From positions 434,001-498,000 of the forward strand of contig NZ_JAACFU010000003.1 of NCBI RefSeq assembly GCF_029051725.1: a DNA stretch of 64,000 nucleotides, given 5' to 3'. Of this stretch, positions 26,358-35,144 are shown one piece after another. The notes under the pieces are model-generated. The model was not told the origin of the DNA and did not search any database. It was given only the letters and a program-made list of their open reading frames with translations. Each line of letters starts with the position of its first letter. Positions within the stretch are counted from its first letter, which is position 1. This DNA comes from Bradyrhizobium sp. CSS354 (GTDB taxonomy: Bacteria > Pseudomonadota > Alphaproteobacteria > Rhizobiales > Xanthobacteraceae). The position numbers and the translations under genes were made by a program.

Positions 26358-27986
26358 CTACGTCACCTTCACCCCGCACTTCCGCAACAGCATCCTGGCG
26401 AAGCCGAACGGCGCCGGCGTGAACGGGCCGGGCGGCGCACGGGTAACCAGCGCGACGACGCCGAGCGCGGCCATTGCGACCCAAAAGCACAGCCAGAAGC
26501 CGTCGATATAGGCGAGCACATTGGCCTCGCGCTGGACGAAGCCGGCGAGCGTGCCGACCGCGCGTGCCTGTGCCGAGCCGGCACCATGGGCCGCAAAATG
26601 GTCGGCGAGCTGTTTCAGCATGCGGACCACATCGACGTCGCCGACGCCGAGATTCTGTCCGAGATAGAAGGAATGGATCTGCTCGCGGACGCGCAGCCAC
26701 GTCCCCATCAACGCCACGCCGATCTCGGCACCACCGAGCCGCATGATCTGGATATAGGCGGCAAACGAGGTGGCACGGCTCGGATCGGAGTTGGACAGCA
26801 GCGTGATGATCAGCGGCAGCAAGGTCAGCGACTGCCCGATCGCCTGGAGCAGCACGATGCCGGCGAAATCCTCGCGCGCCCAATCGTGGCTGAGCTGCGT
26901 GCCCCAGAGATTGGCGGCGGCGAAGCAGGCAAATCCCATGACCACCACCGTCCGCGTATCGAAATGCCGCAGCAGCCAGATCGACAGCGGCACCAGGACG
27001 AACATCGGCAACGCGCCGTAGGTAAGCAGCAGCAAGCCACTCTGCTCCGGCCTGAGCAGGGCGATGGTGGCGAGGAAATTCGGCACCAGCGACGCGTTGG
27101 ACAGGCTGGTCAGCGTGTAGAGCAGGATCAGGACCAACCCCAGGCCGATATTGCGCGAGAACAGCACGTTGATATGCGCCCATGGCTGTCGCACCAGGGC
27201 CTCATTGACGAGGAAGCCCGCGACCAGCACCGCGCCGGCAGTGATCAATGCCATCACCGTCCCCGACCCCAGCCAGTCCAGCCGGTTGCCCTGGTCGAGC
27301 CCGGCATAGATCATCGAGACGCCGGCGCCGAGCAGCAGCATGCCGCCCCAATCGGCGTCGCGCAGCAAAGCGCGATTCACCGGCTCGTTCGGCGTGCCCC
27401 AATAGACCATCAGGCCCATCAACGGCGCGATCACGACGCTCTGCCAGTACAGCCATTGCCAGCCGAGATGGTCGACATAGAAGCCGACCAGAGAGCTCGA
27501 AGTATCAAGCGCGAAGCCGACGCGAATCGAATAGATCGAGATCGCCGGCAGCCACCAGCGGATCGGCAAATTACGGAACACGATCATCAGCGTCGCCGGC
27601 ACGAAGGTGCCGAGCAAGAGGCCATGCACGACGCTGAGCGCGAGCAATGTCGGATAGTCGTGCACGAACGGGATGATCAGCGAGATCGCGGCATAGACGA
27701 GGCTGGGGATGCCGAGCACGCGGCGCAGGCCGAATACGGTGGCAAGCCAGGCCACCGCAGGCGCAATGAAGATCTGCGAGCCGATGCCCGCAGTGGAGAG
27801 CCAGGCGCCCTCGTCGAACGAGAGCGAGAACGCGCCGCGCAGGTCCGGCAGGCCTATTGTGGTCAGGCGGCTGTCGAAATTGGCGAGGAACGAGCCGAGC
27901 AGCACCGCCGCCACCGCAAACAGCGGCTGCGGGGCGACGCCGCCGCGCGAGAGCGGCCCGCGGCTGGAATCGTCATTTTCCGCCAT
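26358..27986 (-). CDS. emrB: DHA2-type MFS drug efflux transporter (EmrB-like)
   Basis: 542 residues, about 14 transmembrane segments, as for the DHA2 family. N-terminal FLANFDSRLTTIGLPDLRGAFSLS is a variant of the family 'LDxTIVNVALP' signature, and GTFVPATLMIVF corresponds to motif C region. It would move drugs or weak acids outward by proton antiport, as in EmrB, together with the HlyD-type adaptor encoded directly upstream. The end of that gene overlaps the start here by 14 bases. No outer-membrane TolC-like partner is adjacent. Confidence 0.85.
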   Translation of the reverse strand: MAENDDSSRGPLSRGGVAPQPLFAVAAVLLGSFLANFDSRLTTIGLPDLRGAFSLSFDEGAWLSTAGIGSQIFIAPAVAWLATVFGLRRVLGIPSLVYAAISLIIPFVHDYPTLLALSVVHGLLLGTFVPATLMIVFRNLPIRWWLPAISIYSIRVGFALDTSSSLVGFYVDHLGWQWLYWQSVVIAPLMGLMVYWGTPNEPVNRALLRDADWGGMLLLGAGVSMIYAGLDQGNRLDWLGSGTVMALITAGAVLVAGFLVNEALVRQPWAHINVLFSRNIGLGLVLILLYTLTSLSNASLVPNFLATIALLRPEQSGLLLLTYGALPMFVLVPLSIWLLRHFDTRTVVVMGFACFAAANLWGTQLSHDWAREDFAGIVLLQAIGQSLTLLPLIITLLSNSDPSRATSFAAYIQIMRLGGAEIGVALMGTWLRVREQIHSFYLGQNLGVGDVDVVRMLKQLADHFAAHGAGSAQARAVGTLAGFVQREANVLAYIDGFWLCFWVAMAALGVVALVTRAPPGPFTPAPFGFARMLLRKCGVKVT

Positions 27987-29109
27987 TGCCGGCCTTGGTG
28001 TCGATGCTCGTGACGACCGACATGCCCGGCACCAGCCGCCCCAGCAACGGCTGGTTGTCGTCGAACTGGATGCGCACGGGAATGCGCTGCACGACCTTGG
28101 TGAAATTGCCGGTTGCGTTGTCCGGCGGCAGCAGCGCGACCTGCGCGCCGGTCGCGGGCGCAATGCGCTCGACCCGGCCGCGCAGCTTCTCGCGCGGGAA
28201 ACTGTCGACGGTGATCTCGACCGGCTGGCCCGGTGCGACGTGCGTAAGCTGGGTCTCCTTGTAGTTCGCGATCACATAGACCTTCGGCAACGGCACGATG
28301 TTGATGAGGTTGGCGCCAATATTGACGTAGTCGCCGGGCTGGACCTGCCGCTCGCCGACGACGCCGTCGAACGGCGCCGATATCTTGGTGTAGCCGAGCT
28401 TGAGCTTCGCACTCGCCAGCGTTGCCTTGGTCGCTTCGAGATCGGCGGCGCGCTGTTTCCGGGTGCCTTGCAGCACCTCAAGCTGGTGCTGCTGGGCCGC
28501 GATCACGGCGCGGCTTGCGCGCACATCGGCCTGCGCCTTGGCATAGCCTGCGACCGCCTGCTCGAAGCGCTGCCGCGTACCGGATTCGGTCTGCGTCAGC
28601 GATTGCTGGCGCTCCTGCTCCTGCCGCGCCTCGACCTCCATGGCTTCGGCCGAGAGCCGCGCGGCCTGCGCCTGCGCGATCGTCGCATATTGCAGCTCGA
28701 TCTGATTGGCCAGATTGTCGAGCACGGCTTGCGCGGCGGCGACCGCCGCTTCGGACTGCGCGACTTGCGCCTCATAGTCGGCGGGATCGATCTGGATCAG
28801 GAGATCGCCGGCCTTGACGCGCTGGAAGTCGGTGACCCCGACGGTCAGCACTTCGCCGGAGACGCGACTGGCAAGCCGCGTCAGCTCGGCGCGCACATAG
28901 GCGTCGTTGGTGGTCTGGACCACCGAATTGCCCACCCATTCGTCGAAGCGCTGGGTTGCCAGCGCGACGAAGCCGAGTGCGACGATCACCGCGAACAGCG
29001 GAATCGCGAGTCGGCTCCAGAGCGAACTCGCCGGTGGCTGCGTTGGCTTCGGTGGCGGCGCCGGTGTGGCAGCAGGTGGCGACGACGGGATTTGTTCCTG
29101 CTGACTCAC
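27973..29109 (-). CDS. emrA: HlyD-family periplasmic adaptor (EmrA-like)
   Basis: 378 residues. A Pro-rich cytoplasmic tail, one membrane anchor (LAIPLFAVIVALGFVALA), a lipoyl-like half (RVSGEVLTVGVTDFQRVKAG), a long alpha-helical hairpin rich in Ala/Gln (about 120-225), and a beta-barrel part ending with GMSVVTSIDTK. This is the membrane-fusion protein that links the MFS pump to an outer-membrane channel. The start is set at GTG 29109 because GGAG lies seven bases upstream; GTG 29127 would be six codons longer. First gene of a two-gene operon with the transporter. Confidence 0.87.
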   Translation of the reverse strand: MSQQEQIPSSPPAATPAPPPKPTQPPASSLWSRLAIPLFAVIVALGFVALATQRFDEWVGNSVVQTTNDAYVRAELTRLASRVSGEVLTVGVTDFQRVKAGDLLIQIDPADYEAQVAQSEAAVAAAQAVLDNLANQIELQYATIAQAQAARLSAEAMEVEARQEQERQQSLTQTESGTRQRFEQAVAGYAKAQADVRASRAVIAAQQHQLEVLQGTRKQRAADLEATKATLASAKLKLGYTKISAPFDGVVGERQVQPGDYVNIGANLINIVPLPKVYVIANYKETQLTHVAPGQPVEITVDSFPREKLRGRVERIAPATGAQVALLPPDNATGNFTKVVQRIPVRIQFDDNQPLLGRLVPGMSVVTSIDTKAGNGGK

Positions 29110-29143
29110 GATAGACTCCAAAAACACTTTCCGAACGCCAGTC

Positions 29144-29896
29144 TCAGACCGTCTTCTCCGGCCACCGGCAGAGATCGTTGATCAGGCATACCTCGCAGCG
29201 CGGCTTGCGCGCGATGCAAGTATAGCGGCCATGCAGGATCAGCCAATGATGGGCATGCAGCATGAACTCGGCCGGGATCACCTTTTCGAGACCGAGCTCG
29301 ACCTCCAGCGGCGTCTTGCCGGGCGCAAGTCCGGTCCGGTTGCCGACGCGGAAGACATGCGTGTCGACCGCCATGGTGTGCTCGCCGAACGCCATGTTGA
29401 GCACGACATTGGCGGTCTTGCGCCCGGCGCCGGGCAACGACTCGATCCCGGCGCGCGTGCGCGGCACCTCGCCGCCAAACTCGCTGAGCACCTTTGCCGA
29501 CAGCGCGATCACGTTTTTCGCCTTGGTGCGGTAGAGGCCGATGGTCTTGATGTACTCGCGCAGGCGTTCCTCGCCGAGGTCCAGCATCTTCTGCGGTGTG
29601 TCGGCGATCGCAAACAGCGCGCGCGTCGCCTTGTTGACGCCGGCGTCAGTCGCCTGTGCCGATAGCACCACGGCGACCAGCAGCGTGAACGGATTGACGT
29701 GCTCGAGCTCGCCTTTCGGCTCGGGATTGGCCTTGCGGAAACGGCTGAAGGCCTCGTGGACCTCGGGCGGCGTCCAGGGCTTCATGGCTTTGAGCGATTT
29801 CTTCGCGGCCGCCTTCGGTTTTGCCGCGACCGGCTTTGCCTTTTTCTTCGGCACGGACGTTTTGCGCGGGGCCGGCTTGCGGGTGATTTTCGCCAT
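29144..29896 (-). CDS. nth: Endonuclease III, DNA glycosylase/AP lyase
   Basis: 250 residues. It removes oxidised pyrimidines and nicks AP sites in base-excision repair. The helix-hairpin-helix LPGAGRKTANVVLNM contains the catalytic Lys (near 158), AVDTHVFRVGNR the catalytic Asp, and CIARKPRCEVCLINDLC the 4Fe-4S cluster site. An N-terminal tail of about 38 residues (APRKTSVPKKKAKPVAAKPK) is Lys/Ala/Pro-rich and lies outside the conserved enzyme. Start 29896 opens with MAKITRK; extending to 29932 adds a hydrophobic stretch overlapping the divergent DUF2244 gene. Confidence 0.95.
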   Translation of the reverse strand: MAKITRKPAPRKTSVPKKKAKPVAAKPKAAAKKSLKAMKPWTPPEVHEAFSRFRKANPEPKGELEHVNPFTLLVAVVLSAQATDAGVNKATRALFAIADTPQKMLDLGEERLREYIKTIGLYRTKAKNVIALSAKVLSEFGGEVPRTRAGIESLPGAGRKTANVVLNMAFGEHTMAVDTHVFRVGNRTGLAPGKTPLEVELGLEKVIPAEFMLHAHHWLILHGRYTCIARKPRCEVCLINDLCRWPEKTV

Positions 29897-29918
29897 GATC
29901 GGGATATACTGAGGGACG

Positions 29919-30452
29919 ATGAGCACAGGCAACGAAATTGAGCGGGAACGATCCGGAAGCGAGGCTGAGCCTCAGATCTTTTCCGCGCGCCTGACGCCGC
30001 ACCGCTCGCTGAACCGCACCGGCTTCCTCGCCGTGATGCTGTTCCTGAGCGCCGTCAGCTTCGTCACCGGCCTCGTCTTCCTGATGATGGGCGCGTGGCC
30101 GGTGTTCGGCTTTTTCGGCTTCGATGTGCTGGTGATCTGGTGGGCCTTCAAGGCCAATTTCCGCGCGGCGCGAGCCAGCGAGGAGATCGTGGTCACGCCA
30201 TCCGAACTGCGCGTGCGGCGCGTCAGCCAGCACGGCCAGGTGGTCGAGTGGACCTTCAATCCGCTCTGGGTCCGGCTCGACATGGAAATCGACGAGGATT
30301 TTGGCATCGAGCATCTCTATCTGATCTCGCGAGGTCACCAGATCCAGATCGCCCGCTTTCTGGGACCGGACGAAAAGGCAAGTTTTTACAAGGGTTTGGT
30401 TGAGGCATTAAATGCCGCCAGGCGGGGTCCGACCTACAATCCGGTCACCTGA
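29919..30452 (+). CDS. DUF2244 membrane protein
   Basis: 177 residues. Two hydrophobic segments (FLAVMLFLSAVSFVTGLVFL and PVFGFFGFDVLVIWWAF) near residues 38-80 are followed by a soluble C-terminal half with RRVSQHGQVVEWTFNPLWVRL. This matches DUF2244, short integral proteins common in alphaproteobacteria, often near respiratory genes; no function established. GAGGGA lies just before the ATG. It diverges from nth with a 22-base gap, so the promoters must overlap the neighbouring coding sequences. Confidence 0.85.
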   Translation: MSTGNEIERERSGSEAEPQIFSARLTPHRSLNRTGFLAVMLFLSAVSFVTGLVFLMMGAWPVFGFFGFDVLVIWWAFKANFRAARASEEIVVTPSELRVRRVSQHGQVVEWTFNPLWVRLDMEIDEDFGIEHLYLISRGHQIQIARFLGPDEKASFYKGLVEALNAARRGPTYNPVT

Positions 30453-30508
30453 TCTGCGGATCGGAAATCGGGTGGTTTGGCACCCCGCCCTCTCCTACAT
30501 TTGTGCTC

Positions 30509-31405
30509 ATGATGACACTCGCGATACATGACCAGCGCCTGGCCGGGCCGGGCTCCCAGAACGCCGCGTTGCGCGACTATGATTCCGTGCGCCGGGCGAT
30601 CGCCTTCATCTCCGAAAAATGGCGCACACAGCCGACCATCGAGGCGATGGCGGATGCGGCCGGCGTCACGCCGGACGAGCTGCACCATCTGTTCCGCCGC
30701 TGGGCCTCGATCACGCCGAAGGCCTTTATGCAGGCGCTCACGCTCGATCACGCCAAGGGCCTGCTGCGGGACTCCGCAAGCATCCTCGACGCCGCGCTCG
30801 ACTCCGGTCTGTCAGGTCCGGGCCGGCTGCATGATCTCTTCGTCACGCACGAAGCGATGTCGCCGGGTGAATGGAAGAACGGCGGCGCGGGTCTCATCTT
30901 GCGCTACGGCTTCCATCACTCGCCGTTCGGCACCGCAATCGTGATCGCGACCGATCGCGGATTGTCGGGGCTCGCTTTCGCCGATCCCGGTGAGGAACAG
31001 GTGGCGCTTGCCGACATGACGCGGCGATGGCGGAACGCAACTTACGTCGAGGATCACGAAGGCACCGCGCCATTGGCGCAGCGCATCTTCGACACAAAAC
31101 TGTGGCGGCCGGATCAGCCGCTGCGCGTGGTGATGATCGGCACCGATTTCGAGGTCCGGGTGTGGGAGACGCTGCTGAAGATCCCGATGGGTCGCGCGGT
31201 GTCCTATTCGGACATCGCCTGCAACATCAACAGCCCGAAAGCCTCACGCGCCGTCGGCGCCGCCGTCGGCAAGAACCCGGTGTCCTTCGTCGTGCCCTGC
31301 CACCGCGCACTCGGCAAGAGCGGCACGCTCACCGGCTACCACTGGGGCATCACCCGCAAGCAGGCGATGCTGGGCTGGGAGGCCGGACAGCTGGGGATGC
31401 AGTAG
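30509..31405 (+). CDS. HTH/methylated-DNA-protein-cysteine methyltransferase fusion
   Basis: About 298 residues. An AraC-like helix-turn-helix domain (about 22-105, QPTIEAMADAAGVTPDELHHLFRRW) precedes a C-terminal O6-alkylguanine transferase domain (about 130-295) with the active-site motif PCHRALGKSG and YSDIA and GAAVGKNPV helices. It resembles the rear two-thirds of Ada but lacks Ada's N-terminal Zn-Cys4 phosphotriester domain. It should repair O6-methylguanine; whether the HTH regulates anything is open. GTG 30503, ATG 30509 and ATG 30512 are alternative starts without a strong ribosome site. Confidence 0.88.
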   Translation: MMTLAIHDQRLAGPGSQNAALRDYDSVRRAIAFISEKWRTQPTIEAMADAAGVTPDELHHLFRRWASITPKAFMQALTLDHAKGLLRDSASILDAALDSGLSGPGRLHDLFVTHEAMSPGEWKNGGAGLILRYGFHHSPFGTAIVIATDRGLSGLAFADPGEEQVALADMTRRWRNATYVEDHEGTAPLAQRIFDTKLWRPDQPLRVVMIGTDFEVRVWETLLKIPMGRAVSYSDIACNINSPKASRAVGAAVGKNPVSFVVPCHRALGKSGTLTGYHWGITRKQAMLGWEAGQLGMQ

Positions 31406-31429
31406 AGCATTTGCAATTGCCTCAACGTG

Positions 31430-31550
31430 GTCGTCCTGGCGAAAGCCAGGACCCATTACCCCAGGGAGATGTTTTGGCGCCGACTGCCAACCACCAGTCA
31501 TCGCAAAACCAACGACGGTGGTTTTGGGTCCTGGCTTTCGCCAGGACGAC
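31430..31550. repeat. Intergenic palindromic repeat, class C
   Basis: GTCGTCCTGGCGAAAGCCAGGA and inverse TCCTGGCTTTCGCCAGGACG (shown in part) form outer arms; ACCCATTA and TTTTGGGT lie inside. It separates the converging alkyltransferase and gpmA genes. Confidence 0.85.
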
Positions 31551-31589
31551 GGCTGAGTATTTAGCCGGCTCCGTCGCGCGCGAACGTCT

Positions 31590-32213
31590 TTAACCAGCCA
31601 GGTCCAGCTTCGACGCCACCGTCGAATCCGCATTGAGGCGGTAGATGATCGGCACACCCGTCGCGAGCTCGCGCTTCAAGATGCCTTCGGGCGAGAGTTT
31701 TTCCAGCACCATGATCAACGCGCGCAGCGAATTGCCGTGAGCGGCAACCAAGGTGCGCTTGCCGTTGAGCACGCCGGGCAAAATCTCCTGCACGTAATAC
31801 GGCAGTGCGCGCGCCAGCGTGTCCTTCAGGCTTTCACCGCCGGGTGGGGGCACGTCGTAGGAGCGGCGCCAGATCAGCACCTGGTCCTCGCCCCATTTCT
31901 TGCGGGCGTCGTCCTTGTTGAGGCCGGAGAGATCGCCATAGTCGCGCTCGTTCAGCGCGAGGTTCTTCGTCGTCGGCAGGCCCTTCTGGTCGAGCTCGCC
32001 GAGAATGAGATCGAGCGTGTGCTGTGCGCGCGTCAATACCGAGGTGTAGGCGACGTCGAATACGAGGCCCTGCGCCTTCAGCTTGCGGCCGGCTTCCGAG
32101 GCTTCCTTCACGCCGAGCTCGGTGAGATCAGGGTCCTTCCAGCCCGTGAACAGGTTCTTCAGATTCCATTCGCTCTGGCCGTGCCGCACCAGCACGAGAA
32201 GACGTTCGCTCAT
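31590..32213 (-). CDS. gpmA: 2,3-bisphosphoglycerate-dependent phosphoglycerate mutase
   Basis: 207 residues. It interconverts 3- and 2-phosphoglycerate in glycolysis/gluconeogenesis. The catalytic [10 protein letters not shown] holds the phospho-His (residue 11), [11 protein letters not shown] the acid/base Glu, and [11 protein letters not shown] the second His. At 207 residues it is the shorter form usual in alphaproteobacteria (about 250 in E. coli). GGAAAG precedes the ATG. The coding sequence is followed by a class C repeat. dapB lies upstream on the same strand, about 80 bases away across a class G repeat. Confidence 0.95.
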   Translation of the reverse strand: MSERLLVLVRHGQSEWNLKNLFTGWKDPDLTELGVKEASEAGRKLKAQGLVFDVAYTSVLTRAQHTLDLILGELDQKGLPTTKNLALNERDYGDLSGLNKDDARKKWGEDQVLIWRRSYDVPPPGGESLKDTLARALPYYVQEILPGVLNGKRTLVAAHGNSLRALIMVLEKLSPEGILKRELATGVPIIYRLNADSTVASKLDLAG

Positions 32214-32241
32214 TGACTGCTTTCCGTTTCGTTCGTTGTCT

Positions 32242-32290
32242 AAGCATGATCTTGTCGGAAAACCGCTTCACACTTTTCCGGAACATGCTT
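32242..32290. repeat. Palindromic repeat, class G
   Basis: AAGCATGATCTTGTCGGAAA at the left and TTTTCCGGAACATGCTT at the right, a known rhizobial intergenic palindrome type. It lies between dapB and gpmA; related copies at 33748-33796, 47478-47524 (divergent) and 16380-16395 (ends only). Confidence 0.85.
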
Positions 32291-32293
32291 CGT

Positions 32294-33109
32294 TCAAATG
32301 TCAGACAGGCCGAGCACATCGGCCATGGAGTAGTGCCCCGGCTTCTTGCCATGCGCCCAGAGCGCGGCCTTCAGCGCGCCGTGGGCGAACAGCATGCGAT
32401 CCTCCGCGTGATGCGACAGCGTCAGGCGCTCGAACGGGCCGAGGAAGCTCACGCTGTGATCGCCGGCCGCGGTGCCGCCGCGCAACGACGCAAAGCCGAT
32501 GTCGCCGGGCTTGCGCGCGCCGGTGATGCCGTCGCGACCGCGGTCTGCATGCTCGTCGAGCGCGATGCCGCGGCCGCTAGCTGCCGCCTGACCCAGCATC
32601 AGTGCCGTGCCCGAGGGCGCGTCGATCTTCATGCGATGATGGGTTTCGACGATCTCGATGTCGAAGCTCTCGTCGAGCGCCTTGGCGACGCGCTTGACCA
32701 CGGCGGCGAGCAGATTGACACCGAGGCTCATATTGCCGGACTGCACCACCACCGCGCGGTTGGTGACGCTCTTGATCACCGCGTTGTCGGAGCCCGACAG
32801 CCCGGTCGTTCCGACCACGTGCACGAGGCCGCGCTCGGCAGCGATCGCGACATTGGCGAGGGTCGCCGCGGGCACGGTGAAGTCCAGAATGCCGTCGGCG
32901 TCCTTCGACAACGCCCAGAGATCGCCGGAAAGTTTGATGCCGTTGGCCGGCAGGCCTGCGAGCACGCCGGCATCCTTGCCGAGCAGCTCCGAGCCCGGCG
33001 CCTCCAGCGCGCCGGCCAGCACCGCGCCTTTGCTCTCGGCAATCGCCCGCGTCAGCGCCCGGCCCATCCGGCCGCCAGCTCCAGCAACAATCAAGCGCAT
33101 GTCGGACAT
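32294..33109 (-). CDS. dapB: 4-hydroxy-tetrahydrodipicolinate reductase
   Basis: 271 residues. It reduces HTPA with NAD(P)H in lysine/diaminopimelate synthesis, feeding peptidoglycan. The nucleotide-binding motif [12 protein letters not shown] is at residues 7-18, [11 protein letters not shown] lies mid-chain, and [16 protein letters not shown] carries the catalytic His pair and Lys. The C-terminal [20 protein letters not shown] is family-typical. AGGA precedes the ATG at 33109. Confidence 0.96.
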   Translation of the reverse strand: MSDMRLIVAGAGGRMGRALTRAIAESKGAVLAGALEAPGSELLGKDAGVLAGLPANGIKLSGDLWALSKDADGILDFTVPAATLANVAIAAERGLVHVVGTTGLSGSDNAVIKSVTNRAVVVQSGNMSLGVNLLAAVVKRVAKALDESFDIEIVETHHRMKIDAPSGTALMLGQAAASGRGIALDEHADRGRDGITGARKPGDIGFASLRGGTAAGDHSVSFLGPFERLTLSHHAEDRMLFAHGALKAALWAHGKKPGHYSMADVLGLSDI

Positions 33110-33246
33110 GGTGCGATCCTCTCACGGTCGTTGTAGCGGGGGGACGCAGTTCCGGCAACCGAGGGGGATTAGGCTGACGGGCAAGCTCTTACGGCCCCCG
33201 GAGGGGGCTATCGCACGCGAGAGTTCAGGTGCGAAGGGCTCCACGG

Positions 33247-33332
33247 CGTCATGGCTGGGCTTGTCCCGGCCATCCACGCCTCACCACACGGCACGAAGAA
33301 CGTGGATGCCCGGGACAAGCCCGGGCATGACG
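33247..33332. repeat. Intergenic palindromic repeat, class A
   Basis: CGTCATGGCTGGGCTTGTCC at the left and GACAAGCCCGGGCATGACG at the right, with ATCCACG and CGTGGAT inside. It sits in a 290-base gap between dapB and the DUF1330 gene that otherwise shows only a small GGCCCCC/GGGGGCT hairpin near 33193-33209. Confidence 0.8.
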
Positions 33333-33402
33333 ACCTGTTGCTCATATGTTTGCCGCCGCTCGGAAGCGGACAGCAAGACAGCGGCTCAGCTTCGATGGGG
33401 CC

Positions 33403-33714
33403 TCAGCCGTCTGACGGCTGCGGGCCGTCATAGCCCTCGATGATGATGAGGTCGGCGATGGAGTGCGGCTGGCGCACCTTGATGTTGGCCTGGTATTCCG
33501 GCGAGTTGTAGCAGGCGATCGCGGTCTCGTAGTCCGGGAATTCGATCACGACGTTGCGGGTGCGGCTACTGCCTTCGACAGTGGTGAACTTGCCGGCGCG
33601 GACGACGAAGCGGCCACCCCATTTCTTGAAGATCGGACCATTCGCGACGGCATAGGGCTTGTAGCCCTCGTCACTGCTCACGTCGACGCGTCCGATCCAG
33701 TAGCCTTTTGCCAT
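33403..33714 (-). CDS. DUF1330 protein
   Basis: 103 residues. The ferredoxin-like (dimeric alpha/beta barrel) pattern of DUF1330 is clear: MAKGYWIGRVDVS, YAVANGPIFKKWGGRFVVRAG, and RNVVIEFPDYETAIACYNSP. Proteins of this group have no settled function. GGGAGAAG precedes the ATG. pyrF lies upstream on the same strand, with a class G repeat between, so any co-transcription passes through that hairpin. Confidence 0.88.
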   Translation of the reverse strand: MAKGYWIGRVDVSSDEGYKPYAVANGPIFKKWGGRFVVRAGKFTTVEGSSRTRNVVIEFPDYETAIACYNSPEYQANIKVRQPHSIADLIIIEGYDGPQPSDG

Positions 33715-33747
33715 TGTTCTTCTCCCTGCGTTGTTGGGTTTCTATTT

Positions 33748-33796
33748 GAGCATGATCTGATCGGAAAACCGCTGCACACTTTCCCGGATCATGCTC
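33748..33796. repeat. Palindromic repeat, class G, containing the pyrF stop
   Basis: GAGCATGATCTGATCGGAAA at the left and TTTCCCGGATCATGCTC at the right. The right arm covers the pyrF stop codon (33789-33791), so the repeat reaches into the coding end of the gene. Confidence 0.85.
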
Positions 33797-34502
33797 CGAG
33801 TGCCTCGGCGATCTCGCCCTGGATCGCCTCGGCGATCGCCTTGGGGTCCGCGGCTTCCACCACGGGCCGCCCGACGACGAGATAGTCCGCGCCGGCCGCG
33901 ATCGCGCGGCCCGGCGTCATGATGCGCTTCTGGTCGCCGCTCGCAGCGCCCGCCGGCCGGATGCCGGGCGTGACGAGGCTCATCTGGTGGCCGACGATCT
34001 TGCGCAAGGCTCCGACTTCCTCGGGCGACGACACCAGCCCGTCGATGCCGAGCACCTGCGCCTGCTGCGCGCGCGCTTCGACGAGCTCGGAGACGCCAAG
34101 CCTGAAGCCCGCCGCGTGCAGATCGTCCTCGTTGTAGGAAGTCAGAACAGTGACGGCCAGGATCTTCAGGTTCGAGCTGCCGCGACCTTCGACGGCACCC
34201 TTCATGGTCTGCGGATAAGCGTGCACGGTGAGGAAGGTCGCGCCGAGCCTGGTGATGCTGTCGACGCCCTGCGCCACGGTGTTGCCGATGTCGTGCAGCT
34301 TGAGATCGAGAAAGACCTTCTTGCCCTTGTCGGCGAGCTTGCCGACCAGCGGCAAGCCGCCGGCATAAGCGAGCCGATAGCCGATCTTGTAGAAGGTGAC
34401 GCTGTCGCCGAGCCGGTTGACCATCGCTTCCGCGGCATCAACGCCGGGCAGATCGAGCGCGACGATCAGGCGGTCTTTCGGGGCAATCTCGGCTGGCGTC
34501 AT
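33789..34502 (-). CDS. pyrF: Orotidine-5'-phosphate decarboxylase
   Basis: 237 residues. It decarboxylates OMP to UMP, the last step of pyrimidine synthesis. The active-site pattern [14 protein letters not shown] (catalytic Lys-Asp-Lys-Asp array near residues 60-75) and the phosphate-binding [14 protein letters not shown] and [11 protein letters not shown] are present. AGGTGA precedes the ATG. It starts six bases after the stop of the upstream FMN-reductase gene, so they form one operon. The last codons lie in a class G repeat. Confidence 0.95.
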   Translation of the reverse strand: MTPAEIAPKDRLIVALDLPGVDAAEAMVNRLGDSVTFYKIGYRLAYAGGLPLVGKLADKGKKVFLDLKLHDIGNTVAQGVDSITRLGATFLTVHAYPQTMKGAVEGRGSSNLKILAVTVLTSYNEDDLHAAGFRLGVSELVEARAQQAQVLGIDGLVSSPEEVGALRKIVGHQMSLVTPGIRPAGAASGDQKRIMTPGRAIAAGADYLVVGRPVVEAADPKAIAEAIQGEIAEALGA

Positions 34503-34508
34503 GTCACC

Positions 34509-35087
34509 TCACATCATGCGTTGGGAAAAATCGATCAACTGCCGCACCAGTTCCTTCAACGCGGCGATATCGCCCTCGTGCTTCAGCCTGTCCATATCGT
34601 CATAGGCCTGGTCGGCAAAGGCGAGCGTCAGCTGGCTGGCAATCACATTGGCGTGGCAGGAGGTCAGGATCAGCCGCAACGCCTGCAGCGCGCGAGCCGC
34701 GCCGAGCCGGCTCTGCGAGGCGCCGGCGAGCGCGAAGACGCGGTTGCGGAACACCTCGCCGCGCGGCTCGTGCAGCTCATGCACGCGACTGACCCAGTCG
34801 ATCGCGTTCTTCAGCAGCGGCGGCACCGAGGCATTGTATTCGGGCGAGACGATCAGCACGCCATGATGCGCGCCGATCATGCGCTTGAGATTGATCGCGT
34901 GCTTGGGCACACCGGACTTGGCCTGCAGGTCGCCGTCATAGATCGGCAGCGGAAAATCGGCGAGCGAGATGCGTGTGACGTCGACACCGGCCTGGTCGAA
35001 TGCATAGGCGGCGACCGCTGCCAGCTTCGCATTGTGCGAGCCGGTGCGCAGAGAGCCGGGAATGATCAGGATCTTCGGTGCGGACAT
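34509..35087 (-). CDS. NAD(P)H-dependent FMN reductase
   Basis: 192 residues of the flavodoxin-like NADPH-dependent FMN reductase family. IIPGSLRTGSHNAKLAA (residues 8-24) binds the FMN phosphate and VSPEYNASVPPLLKNAIDW (about 80-98) contacts the flavin ring. Relatives reduce FMN, quinones, azo dyes or chromate; the physiological substrate is not apparent. The start at 35087 (MSAPKILI) fits the fold; the longer frame to 35126 adds 13 residues with no support. pyrF follows six bases downstream. Confidence 0.88.
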   Translation of the reverse strand: MSAPKILIIPGSLRTGSHNAKLAAVAAYAFDQAGVDVTRISLADFPLPIYDGDLQAKSGVPKHAINLKRMIGAHHGVLIVSPEYNASVPPLLKNAIDWVSRVHELHEPRGEVFRNRVFALAGASQSRLGAARALQALRLILTSCHANVIASQLTLAFADQAYDDMDRLKHEGDIAALKELVRQLIDFSQRMM

Positions 35088-35144
35088 CCGCTTCCATGCG
35101 TTCGGCGAAACGAGCCCGCCACGCAAACAGGAATGCCGGCGGAA

